A DNA stretch of 64,000 bases from Leifsonia poae (GTDB lineage Bacteria > Actinomycetota > Actinomycetes > Actinomycetales > Microbacteriaceae), in NCBI RefSeq assembly GCF_027921845.1, contig NZ_BSEN01000015.1, positions 878,636-942,635 of the forward strand. Reading direction: 5' to 3'. The notes beneath the pieces are model-generated. The model searched no databases. It saw only the letters and a program-made list of their open reading frames with translations, and was not told the origin of the DNA. The position numbers and the translations under genes are program-made. Every line of letters starts with the position of its first letter. The stretch's first letter is position 1. Positions 41,209 to 49,700 of this stretch are shown here, piece after piece.

Positions 41209-41580
41209 ATGAGCGCAGACGCACAGACCCGCCGGGTGGCCTTCCAGCTTCGGGTGAAGCCCGACCGGCTCGACGAGTACCTCGACCGGCACACCGCCGT
41301 GTGGCCGGAGTTCCTCGCCGAGATGGAGGCGGCAGGGGTGCGCAACTACAGCATCTTCTCCCGCGGCGACGGGGTGCTGTTCGGCTACTACGAGTGCGAC
41401 GACCCGGCGGCCTCTCAGGCGCAGTTGACGGCGACGGATGTCGACGCCCGCTGGCAGGCCGAGATGGAGGAATTCTTCGACCGCTCCCAGGCGGGCGTTG
41501 AGGGCTTCACCGATCTGGTCGAGGTCTTCAACCTGGATGCTCAGCTGAGCCGGGCGCGGGCCGAGGGGTTCACCGGCTGA
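41209..41580 (+). CDS. rhaM: L-rhamnose mutarotase family protein
   Basis: Interconverts alpha and beta L-rhamnose. The 123-residue ferredoxin-like protein has the family landmarks RVAFQLRVKPDRLDEYLDRH (catalytic His near the end), VWPEFLAEM and the acidic FGYYECDD; all are in expected order. It stands alone, with no rhamnose isomerase, kinase or transporter next to it, so its physiological substrate in this organism is uncertain. The ATG at 41209 matches the family N-terminus. Confidence 0.88.
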   Translation: MSADAQTRRVAFQLRVKPDRLDEYLDRHTAVWPEFLAEMEAAGVRNYSIFSRGDGVLFGYYECDDPAASQAQLTATDVDARWQAEMEEFFDRSQAGVEGFTDLVEVFNLDAQLSRARAEGFTG

Positions 41581-41601
41581 CGTTGAACACCATTAACACC
41601 G

Positions 41602-42870
41602 TCACGACGGGTTCGGGGTTCCGTCTGGCGTGACGCGTCGTTTCAGGACGCCCGCGAGCACGATGATGATCACGCCGGCGATGGGAACGATCAGGAGGGC
41701 GACCCTCAGGTCGGTCGCGTCGGAGACGACGCCGATGATGAGCGGTGAGAGGAGGAAGCCCAACCGCATCAGCCACGTCACCACGGTCAATCCGGTGCCG
41801 GGCCGCAGGCCGGGGATGCTGTCGGCAGCCGACATCGTGGCGGGTACGAGCGTCGCGATTCCGAAGCCCGCGGCGGCGAATCCGAGCAGAGTCGTCGCGA
41901 TCGACGGGAACGCCAGCGCGACGGCCATCCCGATGAAGACGAGCACCCCGCCCGCTCTGGCCACCGCTCGTTGACCGAGACGGTCGACCAGGCGGTCGCC
42001 GACGAGCCGCCCGATGAACTGAAAGCCGATCAGAGCGATGTAGCCCGTCGCGGCCAGGGCGGCCGGCGCGGCGAGCGAGTCGGCCAGGTAGAGGGTGGCC
42101 CAGGAGTTGCCGACGTCTTCCACGATCGTGCTCGCGATGGCGATGAGCGCCAGGCCGGCCATCAGGGCGACGATGCGCGGCGAGATCCGGGCCCTGTGTC
42201 GCACGCTGCTGAGTGCTGCGGGAACGTCGGGCACGGCCGCGTCGGGGATGCTCCCGTCGGGCACGGCCGCGTCGGGAACGGCTTCATCGTGTCCGGGGAG
42301 GCAGAAGCGGAGGGCCACGATCGCCGTCGCGGAGAAAAGCACCGCGGTGCCGAGCAGGTGCACGGACAGCGGAAGGCGGAGGGCGATGGCCGCGGCGGCC
42401 ATGAACCCGCCCGTGACGGCGCCGAGCGACCAGATCGCATGGAACGAGTTGATGATAGAACGGCCGTAGCGCCGCTGCACGCGGAGCCCGTGGGCGTTCT
42501 GGGCCACGTCGGTGATCGAGTCGAGCAGCCCGACGACGAACAGGCTGGCTGCGAACATCCAAGGGGCGGCAGCCAGCCCGACCACGAACATCGCGACGGC
42601 GAGCAGTACGGTGCCGATGGCCGCCAGCCGAGCGGAACTCAGCCACCGGATGAACGTGCCGGCCGCGAGACCCGAGAGGAGCGCGCCGACGGGCACGGCG
42701 GCGATCGAGAGGCCGTAGAGGGTGTCGCTGAGTCCGAGGGCGGCCTTGATCTCAGGAAAACGCGGGATCACATTCGCGTAGATCGCGCCGTTCGTGAAGA
42801 ACAGGGCCGCGACCGCGACGCGCGCCCGTCGCTCGGCGGTGGAGGGGGCGACGACGGCGGGGGCGGTCAT
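41602..42870 (-). CDS. MFS transporter
   Basis: About 422 residues with roughly 12 membrane helices. The first reads VAVAALFFTNGAIYANVIP; the linker between halves (near residue 200) holds an imperfect Pro-Asp/Ala-Val repeat (PDAAVPDGSIPDAAVPDVP), caused by a tandem repeat in the DNA around 42230 to 42285. The early IPRFPEIKAALGLSD motif is shared with a subgroup of sugar or drug exporters, but no substrate can be named. The ATG follows no strong ribosome-binding site. Convergent with rhaM. Confidence 0.9.
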   Translation of the reverse strand: MTAPAVVAPSTAERRARVAVAALFFTNGAIYANVIPRFPEIKAALGLSDTLYGLSIAAVPVGALLSGLAAGTFIRWLSSARLAAIGTVLLAVAMFVVGLAAAPWMFAASLFVVGLLDSITDVAQNAHGLRVQRRYGRSIINSFHAIWSLGAVTGGFMAAAAIALRLPLSVHLLGTAVLFSATAIVALRFCLPGHDEAVPDAAVPDGSIPDAAVPDVPAALSSVRHRARISPRIVALMAGLALIAIASTIVEDVGNSWATLYLADSLAAPAALAATGYIALIGFQFIGRLVGDRLVDRLGQRAVARAGGVLVFIGMAVALAFPSIATTLLGFAAAGFGIATLVPATMSAADSIPGLRPGTGLTVVTWLMRLGFLLSPLIIGVVSDATDLRVALLIVPIAGVIIIVLAGVLKRRVTPDGTPNPS

Positions 42871-43059
42871 CGAGCGCACGGCACGGTCGGATGGGCGAAG
42901 GGTGGGGCAGGGATCACACCGAATTATCGAGGCGCGCCGACCGCCGTGTCCAGTCGACGCGGACCGATATCCGGCGCAACGGGGACTCAGATGCGGATGC
43001 GGTCGGCATGAGCGTACGTTCGGGTGAGTACGGCCGCTCGCATCACGGAAGAGAACGAG

Positions 43060-43620
43060 ATGAAACCCCTTCGATACGCCATCAACGTCACTCTCGACGG
43101 CTGCTGCCATCACGAGGCGGGGCTTCCTCCGGACGAGGAGTCGATGCGTTACTGGACTGCCGAGATGGAGCGTGCCGATGCTCTGCTCTTCGGCCGGGTG
43201 ACCTACGAGATGATGGAGTCGGCGTGGCGGCGGCCGGCTACGGGCGCGTGGCCCGAGTGGATGGACGACTGGCAGCTCCCGTTCGCCGAGGCCATCGACG
43301 GGGCGAAGAAGCACGTCGTGTCGAGCACGCTGAGCGGGGTGGACTGGAATGCCGAGCTGCTGCGGGGCGATTTGAGGCAAGCGGTCGAGCGGCTCAAGCA
43401 GGAGCCTGGCGACGGCCTGTTCGTGGGCGGGGTGACGCTCCCCCTGGCGTTGGCGGATCTGGGACTGATCGACGAGTACGTGTTCGTTGTGCAGCCGGTG
43501 CTTGCCGGACACGGGCCGACGTTGCTCGCTGGCCTGCGCGAGCACATCCAACTCGAGCTCGTGGATCGCCAAGAGTTCCGCTCAGGAGTGACGGCGCTGC
43601 GCTACCGACCCAGCGCGTAA
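43060..43620 (+). CDS. RibD C-terminal / dihydrofolate reductase-like protein
   Basis: A 186-residue NADPH-binding reductase fold. MKPLRYAINVTLDGCCHH is the usual start of this family, LLFGRVTYEMMES is the nucleotide-binding region, and GDGLFVGGVTLPLALADLGLIDEY closes the domain. These proteins resemble the reductase part of RibD and DHFR, but most have no assigned substrate. The ATG at 43060 follows GGAAGAG. It ends just before a terminator that serves the opposite-strand tRNA genes. Confidence 0.88.
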   Translation: MKPLRYAINVTLDGCCHHEAGLPPDEESMRYWTAEMERADALLFGRVTYEMMESAWRRPATGAWPEWMDDWQLPFAEAIDGAKKHVVSSTLSGVDWNAELLRGDLRQAVERLKQEPGDGLFVGGVTLPLALADLGLIDEYVFVVQPVLAGHGPTLLAGLREHIQLELVDRQEFRSGVTALRYRPSA

Positions 43621-43665
43621 CCACGCGCACGCCCGGATTCGCAACGGACAGGTCCGCAAGAAACG

Positions 43666-43693
43666 GAAAAAGCCCCCGGATCTCCGGGGGCTT
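43666..43693 (-). terminator. Rho-independent terminator of the minus-strand tRNA genes
   Basis: AAGCCCCCGG and CCGGGGGCTT form a ten-base-pair stem with a four-base loop (43693 to 43670). On the minus strand a T-run (TTTTT) follows directly. It lies eight bases past the tRNA-Val(GAC) 3' end. The plus-strand reductase gene ends 45 bases away and may also use the stem. Confidence 0.88.
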
Positions 43694-43700
43694 CTCTCTG

Positions 43701-43772
43701 TGGGCGATACTGGGATCGAACCAGTGACCTCTTCCGTGTCAGGGAAGCGCGCTACCGCTGCGCCAATCGCCC
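43701..43772 (-). tRNA. tRNA-Val (anticodon GAC)
   Basis: 72 nucleotides. The acceptor GGGCGAT pairs with ATCGCCC, discriminator A; the anticodon stem CTTCC/GGAAG encloses loop CTGACAC, giving anticodon GAC; the T arm contains GGTTCGATCCC. The 3' CCA is not encoded. It reads GUC/GUU valine codons. Confidence 0.96.
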
Positions 43773-43797
43773 AAACCCGAGCGTTACCCCGGGTTGG

Positions 43798-43868
43798 AGG
43801 TGGATACGGGATTCGAACCCGTGTATACGGCTTTGCAGGCCGCTGCCTCGCCTCTCGGCCAATCCACC
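43798..43868 (-). tRNA. tRNA-Cys (anticodon GCA)
   Basis: 71 nucleotides. The acceptor GGTGGAT pairs with ATCCACC, with discriminator T, an identity element for Cys. The anticodon loop CTGCAAA gives GCA; the T loop is GGTTCGAATCC. CCA is not encoded. Confidence 0.95.
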
Positions 43869-43921
43869 GTTTGGGTTCACCACCGTGATGAGAGGCCCGA
43901 TCTTTCGATCGGGCCGACTCG

Positions 43922-43993
43922 AGCGGATGACGAGATTCGAACTCGCGACCCTAACCTTGGCAAGGTTATGCGCTACCACTGCGCCACATCCGC
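43922..43993 (-). tRNA. tRNA-Gly (anticodon GCC)
   Basis: 72 nucleotides. The acceptor GCGGATG pairs with CATCCGC, discriminator T. The anticodon stem TAACC/GGTTA encloses TTGCCAA, giving GCC; the T loop is AGTTCGAATCT. CCA is not encoded. Confidence 0.96.
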
Positions 43994-44156
43994 AATTTTG
44001 TTCCGCATCTCTGCGGCACTTGAATGACTTTAGCCGATGCGATCGCCGAATTCCAAACTGGAGACGTAACCGGGTGTGTCGCGTGGCCGATGTGCGCCGG
44101 GGCCGTTTCGTCGGCTAGTATCGAGTCTCGCAGCCGGGATTCTCCGGCGCAGTTCA

Positions 44157-44232
44157 GGGCGATTGGCGCAGTTGGTAGCGCGCTTCCTTCACACGGAAGA
44201 GGTCATCGGTTCGAGTCCGGTATCGCCCACCA
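44157..44232 (+). tRNA. tRNA-Val (anticodon CAC)
   Basis: 76 nucleotides including an encoded 3' CCA (44230 to 44232), unlike the three neighbours. The acceptor GGGCGAT pairs with ATCGCCC, discriminator A; the anticodon loop TTCACAC gives CAC for GUG codons, which are frequent at this GC content. A possible -10, TAGTAT, lies at 44116 to 44121. It is closely similar to the tRNA-Val(GAC) gene and oriented opposite to it. Confidence 0.96.
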
Positions 44233-44410
44233 CATAAAGGCTTCTGCGTCACGGTCCCCACTCTCGATCTGCCGGCGGGCTTCATCGCGCAGCGTGGTGC
44301 GACCGTCGTGCACTAGGCGGAATCCCCCAACTCCGATGCCTCTGACGGCTGGTCCGTGCCGCTCGCAGCGAACTCCGTCCTACAATCGTGCCGTGTGGCA
44401 CGATGACCCC

Positions 44411-45172
44411 ATGGTTCAGACTCCCCGCGACGGCACGACCACCGACGACCACTCGGCAGGAGCCGCGTACGACAGCATCGCCGAGGGGTACGCGGCCCTC
44501 AATGAGACCAGTCTCCTGAACGAGTACTACAACCGGCCCGCGCTGATCCAGCTCGCGGGCGACGTCACCGGACATCGGATTCTCGATGCGGCATGCGGCT
44601 CGGGACCGATCCTCTCGGATCTGCGTGACCGCGGCGCCGTCGCCACGGGCTTCGATTCGAGCCAGGGGATGCTGGATCAAGCCAGGCAACGGCTCGGCAC
44701 CGACGCTGACCTGTTCGTCGCCGACCTGGCGGATGCGCTCCCGTTCGCCGACGACACCTTCGACGACGTCATCGTGTCCCAGGCGCTGCACTACCTCGAG
44801 GACTGGGCACCGACACTTGCTGAATTCCACCGTGTGTTGAAGCCCGGCGGTCGCCTAATCGTCTCCGAAGAGCATCCATCGGCGACGTTCCTCGGCGATC
44901 GTCTCTCCGGCGGAACGTCAGAGTATTTCGGGACACGGCCCCGTACCGAGGAATGGACTTTGGGCGCTGGAACGGCCGAGCTCACTTTCTGGGACAGACC
45001 TCTTCACGCCATGACGGACGCGTTCGCTGCGGCGGGTTTCCGCATCGAAACGATCAGCGAACCAGCGCCTGCGGCGGCCGCATATGAGCGATTCCCCGAC
45101 GAGTTCGAGAACCGCCCAAGCGGACGCTTTCTCGCGTTCCTGCTCTTCGTGCTGATCGCCGTTGAAATATAG
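44411..45172 (+). CDS. class I SAM-dependent methyltransferase
   Basis: A 253-residue Rossmann-fold methyltransferase. Motif I is LDAACGSGPILSDLRDRG near residue 58, followed by ATGFDSSQGMLDQARQR (acidic residue binding the ribose), VIVSQALHYLEDW and LKPGGRLIVSEEH. The substrate is not evident; the fold matches UbiE/Methyltransf_11-type proteins. The start is ATG at 44411; an in-frame GTG at 44393 would add six residues. It is alone downstream of tRNA-Val(CAC), with a 178-base leader region in which I see nothing more. Confidence 0.88.
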   Translation: MVQTPRDGTTTDDHSAGAAYDSIAEGYAALNETSLLNEYYNRPALIQLAGDVTGHRILDAACGSGPILSDLRDRGAVATGFDSSQGMLDQARQRLGTDADLFVADLADALPFADDTFDDVIVSQALHYLEDWAPTLAEFHRVLKPGGRLIVSEEHPSATFLGDRLSGGTSEYFGTRPRTEEWTLGAGTAELTFWDRPLHAMTDAFAAAGFRIETISEPAPAAAAYERFPDEFENRPSGRFLAFLLFVLIAVEI

Positions 45173-45221
45173 CGCTCCGATCAGCACTTCCTTCGCACGC
45201 GTTCGCGCCTCACCCTTCTTA

Positions 45222-45241
45222 CGCGCCGCTCAACCGGCGCG
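45222..45241. terminator. hairpin between convergent genes, possible bidirectional terminator
   Basis: CGCGCCG pairs with CGGCGCG around a six-base loop in the 102-base gap between the methyltransferase and the response regulator, which converge. There is no clear T-run on either side, so termination is an inference from position. Confidence 0.35.
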
Positions 45242-45274
45242 ACCGACGATGTCTCGCATCGACTGGATTTGTGC

Positions 45275-45880
45275 TCACTCCTCGGAGCCCCAGAGGTCGA
45301 GACGCACCGCTTTTCGCACGGCGTCGATCCGGGAGGTGGCGCCGAGCTTGGCATAGATGTTGGTGGTGTGCCGCTTGACCGTGCCCTCCGCGATGTGAAG
45401 GCGCCCGCTGATGTCGCGATTCGTGTAGGCCTGGGCGATCATCCTGAGCACTTCGAGTTCGCGGTCCGTGAGAATCTGCGGCACCGGAGGGTTCTCGGGT
45501 CCGGCCGGCGCCGTCGAAGAGGGCGGGACGGCCGCAGCGATCGCACGGCGGAGGGTGACGCCGTCGATGCTCTTGTTCATGAACGCGGATGCGCCGGCGC
45601 CGACCAGTCGGCGTTGAAGGACGGCATCCGAGTGCATGGTGAGGATGATGACCGCCGTCGCGGGCGAGACCCGCCGGATCCTGCCGATTGTCTGCTCGGC
45701 CGACGGACCCGGCATCTCGACATCGAGCAGCAGGACATCCGGTTGATGCTGCTCGATCAGGCGGACCGCTTCGTTTCCGTCGGTGGCCTCGCCGACCACC
45801 GTGAAGTCGCTCTCGATGAGCGCACGCACGCCCTGCCGGAACAGGGCATGGTCGTCGGCCAGGGCGACTGTTCTGATCAC
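45275..45880 (-). CDS. NarL/FixJ-family response regulator
   Basis: Two-component output protein of 201 residues. The receiver domain has the acidic pocket ADDHALFRQGVRAL (Asp pair near residues 9 and 10), the phosphoacceptor in VLLLDVEMPGPS near residue 53, and a late Lys in NKSIDG. The C-terminal LuxR-type helix-turn-helix reads LTDRELEVLRMIAQ and GTVKRHTTNIYAKLG. It overlaps the sensor kinase by four bases (ATGA). Target genes are unknown. Confidence 0.95.
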   Translation of the reverse strand: MIRTVALADDHALFRQGVRALIESDFTVVGEATDGNEAVRLIEQHQPDVLLLDVEMPGPSAEQTIGRIRRVSPATAVIILTMHSDAVLQRRLVGAGASAFMNKSIDGVTLRRAIAAAVPPSSTAPAGPENPPVPQILTDRELEVLRMIAQAYTNRDISGRLHIAEGTVKRHTTNIYAKLGATSRIDAVRKAVRLDLWGSEE

Positions 45881-46926
45881 ACGCTCTCCCGCGGGTGCGC
45901 GATGGTCAGGGTGACGGTCGTGCCGGCATCCGGTTGTGTCTGGATGTCGAGGTCCGCTCCGATGAGCTCGGCACGCTCCTGCGCCGCGATGAGTCCCAGC
46001 GCTCCCGGCCGGATGCGGTCGCGGTCGTAACCGACGCCGTCGTCCTCCACCGTGATGACGATGCCGCCCGGATGCCAGGTCGACGTCACCCGCACCTGTG
46101 CCGCACCCGAATGTCGCCGAGCGTTGTGGATCGCCTCGCGGACGATGATGAACGCCTCCTCCTGCACGCCCGCGGGCAGGGAACGGGGTCGGCCGGCCGT
46201 GCGTGCCTCAGCGGCAGGAGAGTCGGCGTCGAGATCGGAGACGTAATCCTCGATCGCCTGCTCGAGACCCTTGTCGCCGACCGAGTGGCGCAAGTCCATT
46301 GCGAGCGCGCGGGTCTCTTCGAGGGCGGTCTCGAAGAGCAGGAGTGCCTCCTGGATGCGCGTGTGGCTGTCCTCCGGATGCTCCTGATCGATCCGGACGC
46401 GCTGAATGCCCGCCGCAATGCTGTGGGCGACGCGGTCGTGCAGCTCCCGCGAGATGCTGAGGCGCTCCTCGCTGTGCGCGACCGCGAGGCGCTCGAGCAG
46501 CACGTTGACGTACTCGACCGAGGCGGGGACGACGTTCTCCATGATCGAGGCGTTCAGTGCTCGCGCGATCTCCGCCTCGGTGCGGTGGTCGAGCGCGATC
46601 GCGCCCAATGCGACGTCGAACAGGAGTTTCGCGGCGGTGAGACTGTCGGCCGGGTGGATGTTCTGCCGCGCTCGCGTCTCGCCGACGTTGAAGTCGGGCG
46701 GGGTCGGCAGCGGGTCATCCGGAGCGATGCCGAGCCGTTCGAAGGTGCGCCCGATCACTCGCCCCACCTGCGACCGCAGCTGAGCGGTGGTCGCCGCGTC
46801 GGCCGTCAGGGCACTTCCGCGGCCGTCGAGTCGACTGATCAGCTCATCGGCCACGCGGGACGCGACCGCTACCGGATCATCCTGTCGCGCCCGGTCGCCC
46901 TCGGAGAGCAGCTTCTTCGTGACCAC
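45877..46926 (-). CDS. soluble NarL-type sensor histidine kinase
   Basis: Autophosphorylating partner of the adjacent regulator. The HisKA_3 H-box is LSISRELHDRVAHSIAAGI near residue 168, and the ATPase domain has VREAIHNARRHSGA, EDDGVGYDRD and ALGLIAAQERAELIGA. The 150-residue N-terminal part has no membrane helix and no sensory domain I can name, so the signal is probably cytoplasmic or comes through another protein. The start GTG at 46926 is the first reasonable one; it gives 349 residues. Confidence 0.88.
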   Translation of the reverse strand: MVTKKLLSEGDRARQDDPVAVASRVADELISRLDGRGSALTADAATTAQLRSQVGRVIGRTFERLGIAPDDPLPTPPDFNVGETRARQNIHPADSLTAAKLLFDVALGAIALDHRTEAEIARALNASIMENVVPASVEYVNVLLERLAVAHSEERLSISRELHDRVAHSIAAGIQRVRIDQEHPEDSHTRIQEALLLFETALEETRALAMDLRHSVGDKGLEQAIEDYVSDLDADSPAAEARTAGRPRSLPAGVQEEAFIIVREAIHNARRHSGAAQVRVTSTWHPGGIVITVEDDGVGYDRDRIRPGALGLIAAQERAELIGADLDIQTQPDAGTTVTLTIAHPRESV

Positions 46927-47050
46927 ACGACAATGATGGCCGCTCCGCCGGTCGAGGGACGACCACAACGATGTGACCTTCGGCACATTCCTCTTCGGCC
47001 CAATCGTGCATAGTCTCTTCGGGTGGTGCCGCCCGGGGGAAGCGCGGCGC

Positions 47051-47857
47051 TCAGGTGGCAGGTGTTCGGGGGGACCCTGCCACCCCACGCTTCGCGCGCG
47101 ACGCGAAGTCGACGAGCCGCTGCTGCGACTCGTCATAGGAGGTCGCGGTCAGTACGTCGCGCCTGTCACGCACCGCTCTGGCGACGTCCACGGCGGCGTC
47201 GATCGCAGCGCGATACGGCAGCGACCCGGTGCTGACCCTACGGATGCCCAGGTTCTTCAGATCGTCCAGCGTGAGGCTCGGCACGACCAGCACGTTGACG
47301 GGCAGCGGGATGCCGGCGGTCAACTGTTCCAGCGTCGCCGGGTCCGCCGCACCCGGGATGAAGATCCCGTCCGCTCCCGCATCGGCGTACGCCTTCGCCC
47401 GCTCGAGGACGGCAGCAACCGTGTCGTCCTCATGGAACCAGTAGGAGTCCACCCGCGCGTTGACGAACACCTGAGGCGCGGCACGCTTGATTGCGACGAT
47501 CTTCGCGGCCAGCACCGCCGGATCCACCAGTCGCCCGTCAGCCGAGTCCTCAATGTTCACGCCGTCAACGTCAAGCCCCGCGACAAGGTCGGCGACCTCA
47601 CCCGGATCATCGCTGTAGCCGTCCTCGATGTCAGCGGAGATGTAGACGGGAAGCGAACTGATTCGCCCGACCAACGCGACGGTGGCATCCCGGCTGGCGC
47701 CTGCAGCATCCGGTTGCCCGGCCGACGCATTCACGCCGAAACTCGTCGTGCCGATCGCAGGAAAACCGGCTGCGGCGAAGGCGAGCGCGGAGCCGACATC
47801 CCACGCGTTCGGCAGCAGCAACAACTCGTCTTCGAAATGCAGTTCGCGGAACGTCAT
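47051..47857 (-). CDS. isocitrate lyase / PEP mutase family protein
   Basis: A 268-residue TIM-barrel lyase. Family features are LLLPNAWDVGSALAFAAAGF near residue 12, the metal-binding SADIEDGYSDDP, VNIEDS, and FVNARVDSYW. The isocitrate lyase cysteine motif KKCGH is absent, so it is not a glyoxylate-shunt enzyme; oxaloacetate decarboxylase or carboxyphosphonoenolpyruvate-type activity is possible, but the substrate is unknown. The ATG at 47857 follows GGGAGGG. Confidence 0.88.
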   Translation of the reverse strand: MTFRELHFEDELLLLPNAWDVGSALAFAAAGFPAIGTTSFGVNASAGQPDAAGASRDATVALVGRISSLPVYISADIEDGYSDDPGEVADLVAGLDVDGVNIEDSADGRLVDPAVLAAKIVAIKRAAPQVFVNARVDSYWFHEDDTVAAVLERAKAYADAGADGIFIPGAADPATLEQLTAGIPLPVNVLVVPSLTLDDLKNLGIRRVSTGSLPYRAAIDAAVDVARAVRDRRDVLTATSYDESQQRLVDFASRAKRGVAGSPRTPAT

Positions 47858-47946
47858 GGTTGTCCCTCCCACCCTGCGAGGCTAGCGCTGCGCCGGCGAG
47901 CGCGATACCCGGTCGTCGCACGCGGGCGATGGCTACGCGCGCGAGA

Positions 47947-48330
47947 CTAGTTCCCGCCGCGCGGCGACTCGTCGTCGATCGGGCCGCTCGTTTCAGGTCG
48001 GGGAGCTGGAGACAACCGACGGAGCACGGCATACGCCACCAGGTAGCCGATGAGCGCGAGCGTTCCGAGCTGGACGAGCCAGCCACCGATCGCCTGCCAA
48101 GTGGCCGGGCCGGTGTCGGGCGCACCGGAGATCAGGACGGCCGTTGCGGAATCGCCGACCTCGCCGATATCGCCGACCGTGGTGTCGCTCAGCGTCGACC
48201 CGACGATCGCAAGGATGATCGCACCGACGATCAGGCCGACGACGGCGATCGCGGCCAGCCACCCGAGGCCGGGATTGCCGAGCGTCAGGCTTGGCCGGGT
48301 GCGCACGGAACCGCGGGCGGGCTCAGACAT
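47947..48330 (-). CDS. hypothetical two-helix membrane protein
   Basis: A 127-residue protein of unknown function. The first membrane helix (WLAAIAVVGLIVGAIILAIV) is near residue 25. A Gly/Thr/Asp-rich external loop of about 45 residues follows, then a second helix (LVQLGTLALIGYLVAYAVL) and a short polar tail ending in ESPRGGN. The start at 48330 is preferred because AGGAGGA lies about 11 bases upstream; ATG at 48339 is too close to it. Confidence 0.7.
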   Translation of the reverse strand: MSEPARGSVRTRPSLTLGNPGLGWLAAIAVVGLIVGAIILAIVGSTLSDTTVGDIGEVGDSATAVLISGAPDTGPATWQAIGGWLVQLGTLALIGYLVAYAVLRRLSPAPRPETSGPIDDESPRGGN

Positions 48331-48433
48331 CGGGATCATTTCCTCCTGGGGCAGGGCAACGTACGAACGCCACCTGCGGCAATCCTAGAAGCAGCAGACA
48401 CGTATCGATGACCGACGGCCTCTTCGGACCCGG

Positions 48434-48976
48434 TCAGAGCGCCCTGCTCGTGAACAGTGAGTCTCCATGCAGCGCATCCGGTTGCACCCGGCCGGTCTCG
48501 ACGAAGCCGAGCTTGGCGAGCACGCGGCGGGACGCGGTGTTCCAGTTGCGCACTGTCGCCCACAGGCGGCGGTAGCCCGACGCCTCCGCCCAGGCGAGCA
48601 CGGCCCACGACGCCTCCGTCGCGTACCCCTGGTTCCACACTCGGCGCAGGAACTCGAACGCCAGTTCCGGCTCTCCGTCCTGCCCGTGCACGCTGGGGAT
48701 CAGCCCGCAGTAGCCGATGACGTCGCCCTCACCCGTGCGCTCTGCGACCAGCAGATCACGAACCGAGGCGTGCTCGTCGCGGCGGATCCAGCCCTCGATG
48801 TCCTCGACGGTGGGATGTCCGTCCGCATCGATCCGCCGAGGGGGAGGGACGCGCGGGTCACGCTCGGTCCACAATTCGTGCTGCACAGCGGCGTCTGAGA
48901 CGCGCCACCGTCTCAGGAGCAACCGGTCGGTCTCGAGAACGACCTCGTCGTCTGCCGGAGCTCGCGACTGATCCAT
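48434..48976 (-). CDS. GNAT-family N-acetyltransferase (RimJ-like)
   Basis: Acetyl-CoA-dependent acetyltransferase of 180 residues. The start LETDRLLLRRWRVSD, the central ELAFEFLRRVWNQGYATEAS (acetyl-CoA loop) and the late VRNWNTASRRVLAKLGFVETG are typical of the RimJ/RimL subgroup, which modifies N-terminal residues or small amines. The substrate is unknown. It stands alone on the minus strand. Confidence 0.92.
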   Translation of the reverse strand: MDQSRAPADDEVVLETDRLLLRRWRVSDAAVQHELWTERDPRVPPPRRIDADGHPTVEDIEGWIRRDEHASVRDLLVAERTGEGDVIGYCGLIPSVHGQDGEPELAFEFLRRVWNQGYATEASWAVLAWAEASGYRRLWATVRNWNTASRRVLAKLGFVETGRVQPDALHGDSLFTSRAL

Positions 48977-49038
48977 GGAGACAAGTATGCCGGGCCTCGC
49001 CGTCGTCCTCGCCCGACGCGGTCGGCGCGGACCGTAGC

Positions 49039-49518
49039 TCAGCGCAGCGACCGAAGGTACCTCCGGCGAGCCACGCGCTGCGCGACGAGCAGCAGCAGGA
49101 ACAGCGCGCGCCACGGCTGCTGAGAGGCCGCGCGCGTGAGCGATCGCACGACGAGGCTCACCTGATCACCGTCTCGCTGCACGATGAACGACTCCTCCCC
49201 CGACACCGGATGCCCCGGCCGGGTCCGGTAGGCGAAGCCCACGCGATCGGTCTCCTCGACCACCTCGACGACTTCGATCGGTTCTCTGATGGCGAGGCCG
49301 AGTACACGCGCGGTGATCACCAGCCGTTGCCCCGCAGCGACACGTTCAGCGGAATCGACGGTGAACCCGCTCTCGGTCTTCACTCGCCAGTGCAGCACGT
49401 CGGTGCTCGCTCGCTCCCAGACGGCGGGGCCGGAGCCGATGACGGCCGACACCTCCGACCGCCGATAGCAGGGATCCGTCGCCGGCCAGACGTCGATCTC
49501 CGGCGCCGTCATCCCCAT
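49039..49518 (-). CDS. DUF1990 family protein
   Basis: A 159-residue protein matching DUF1990: the conserved tail of the barrel FAYRTRPGHPVSGEESFIV, and the mid-protein WRVKTESGFTV, are family landmarks. The fold is probably START/SRPBCC-like, but no ligand is known. The C-terminus is basic (VARRRYLRSLR). The ATG follows GGAGGG. It is divergent from a lipoprotein gene; the 182 bases between show no other feature I can support. Confidence 0.82.
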   Translation of the reverse strand: MGMTAPEIDVWPATDPCYRRSEVSAVIGSGPAVWERASTDVLHWRVKTESGFTVDSAERVAAGQRLVITARVLGLAIREPIEVVEVVEETDRVGFAYRTRPGHPVSGEESFIVQRDGDQVSLVVRSLTRAASQQPWRALFLLLLVAQRVARRRYLRSLR

Positions 49519-49700
49519 GTCCGCCCTCCAAGCCGTCGGAGCGAGAGTATCAACCGCGCAGGGGCCGATTCACCGACGACCACCCCCGAGCGACGACGTG
49601 CGGAAATCCGCGGCGAAGAACGCGATAGCCCCTAGGGTGTGCTCAGGCACATGGACGCGAGCGCTGTCTGGATCGGCAGCGCAGCGGAGAAGGGGGCATT

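Noticed and set aside
43701-44232. Integration site for a genomic island at a tRNA gene
   Set aside because: There is no integrase gene. The only second copies of tRNA 3' ends are the other complete tRNA genes, so no attachment repeat is supported.
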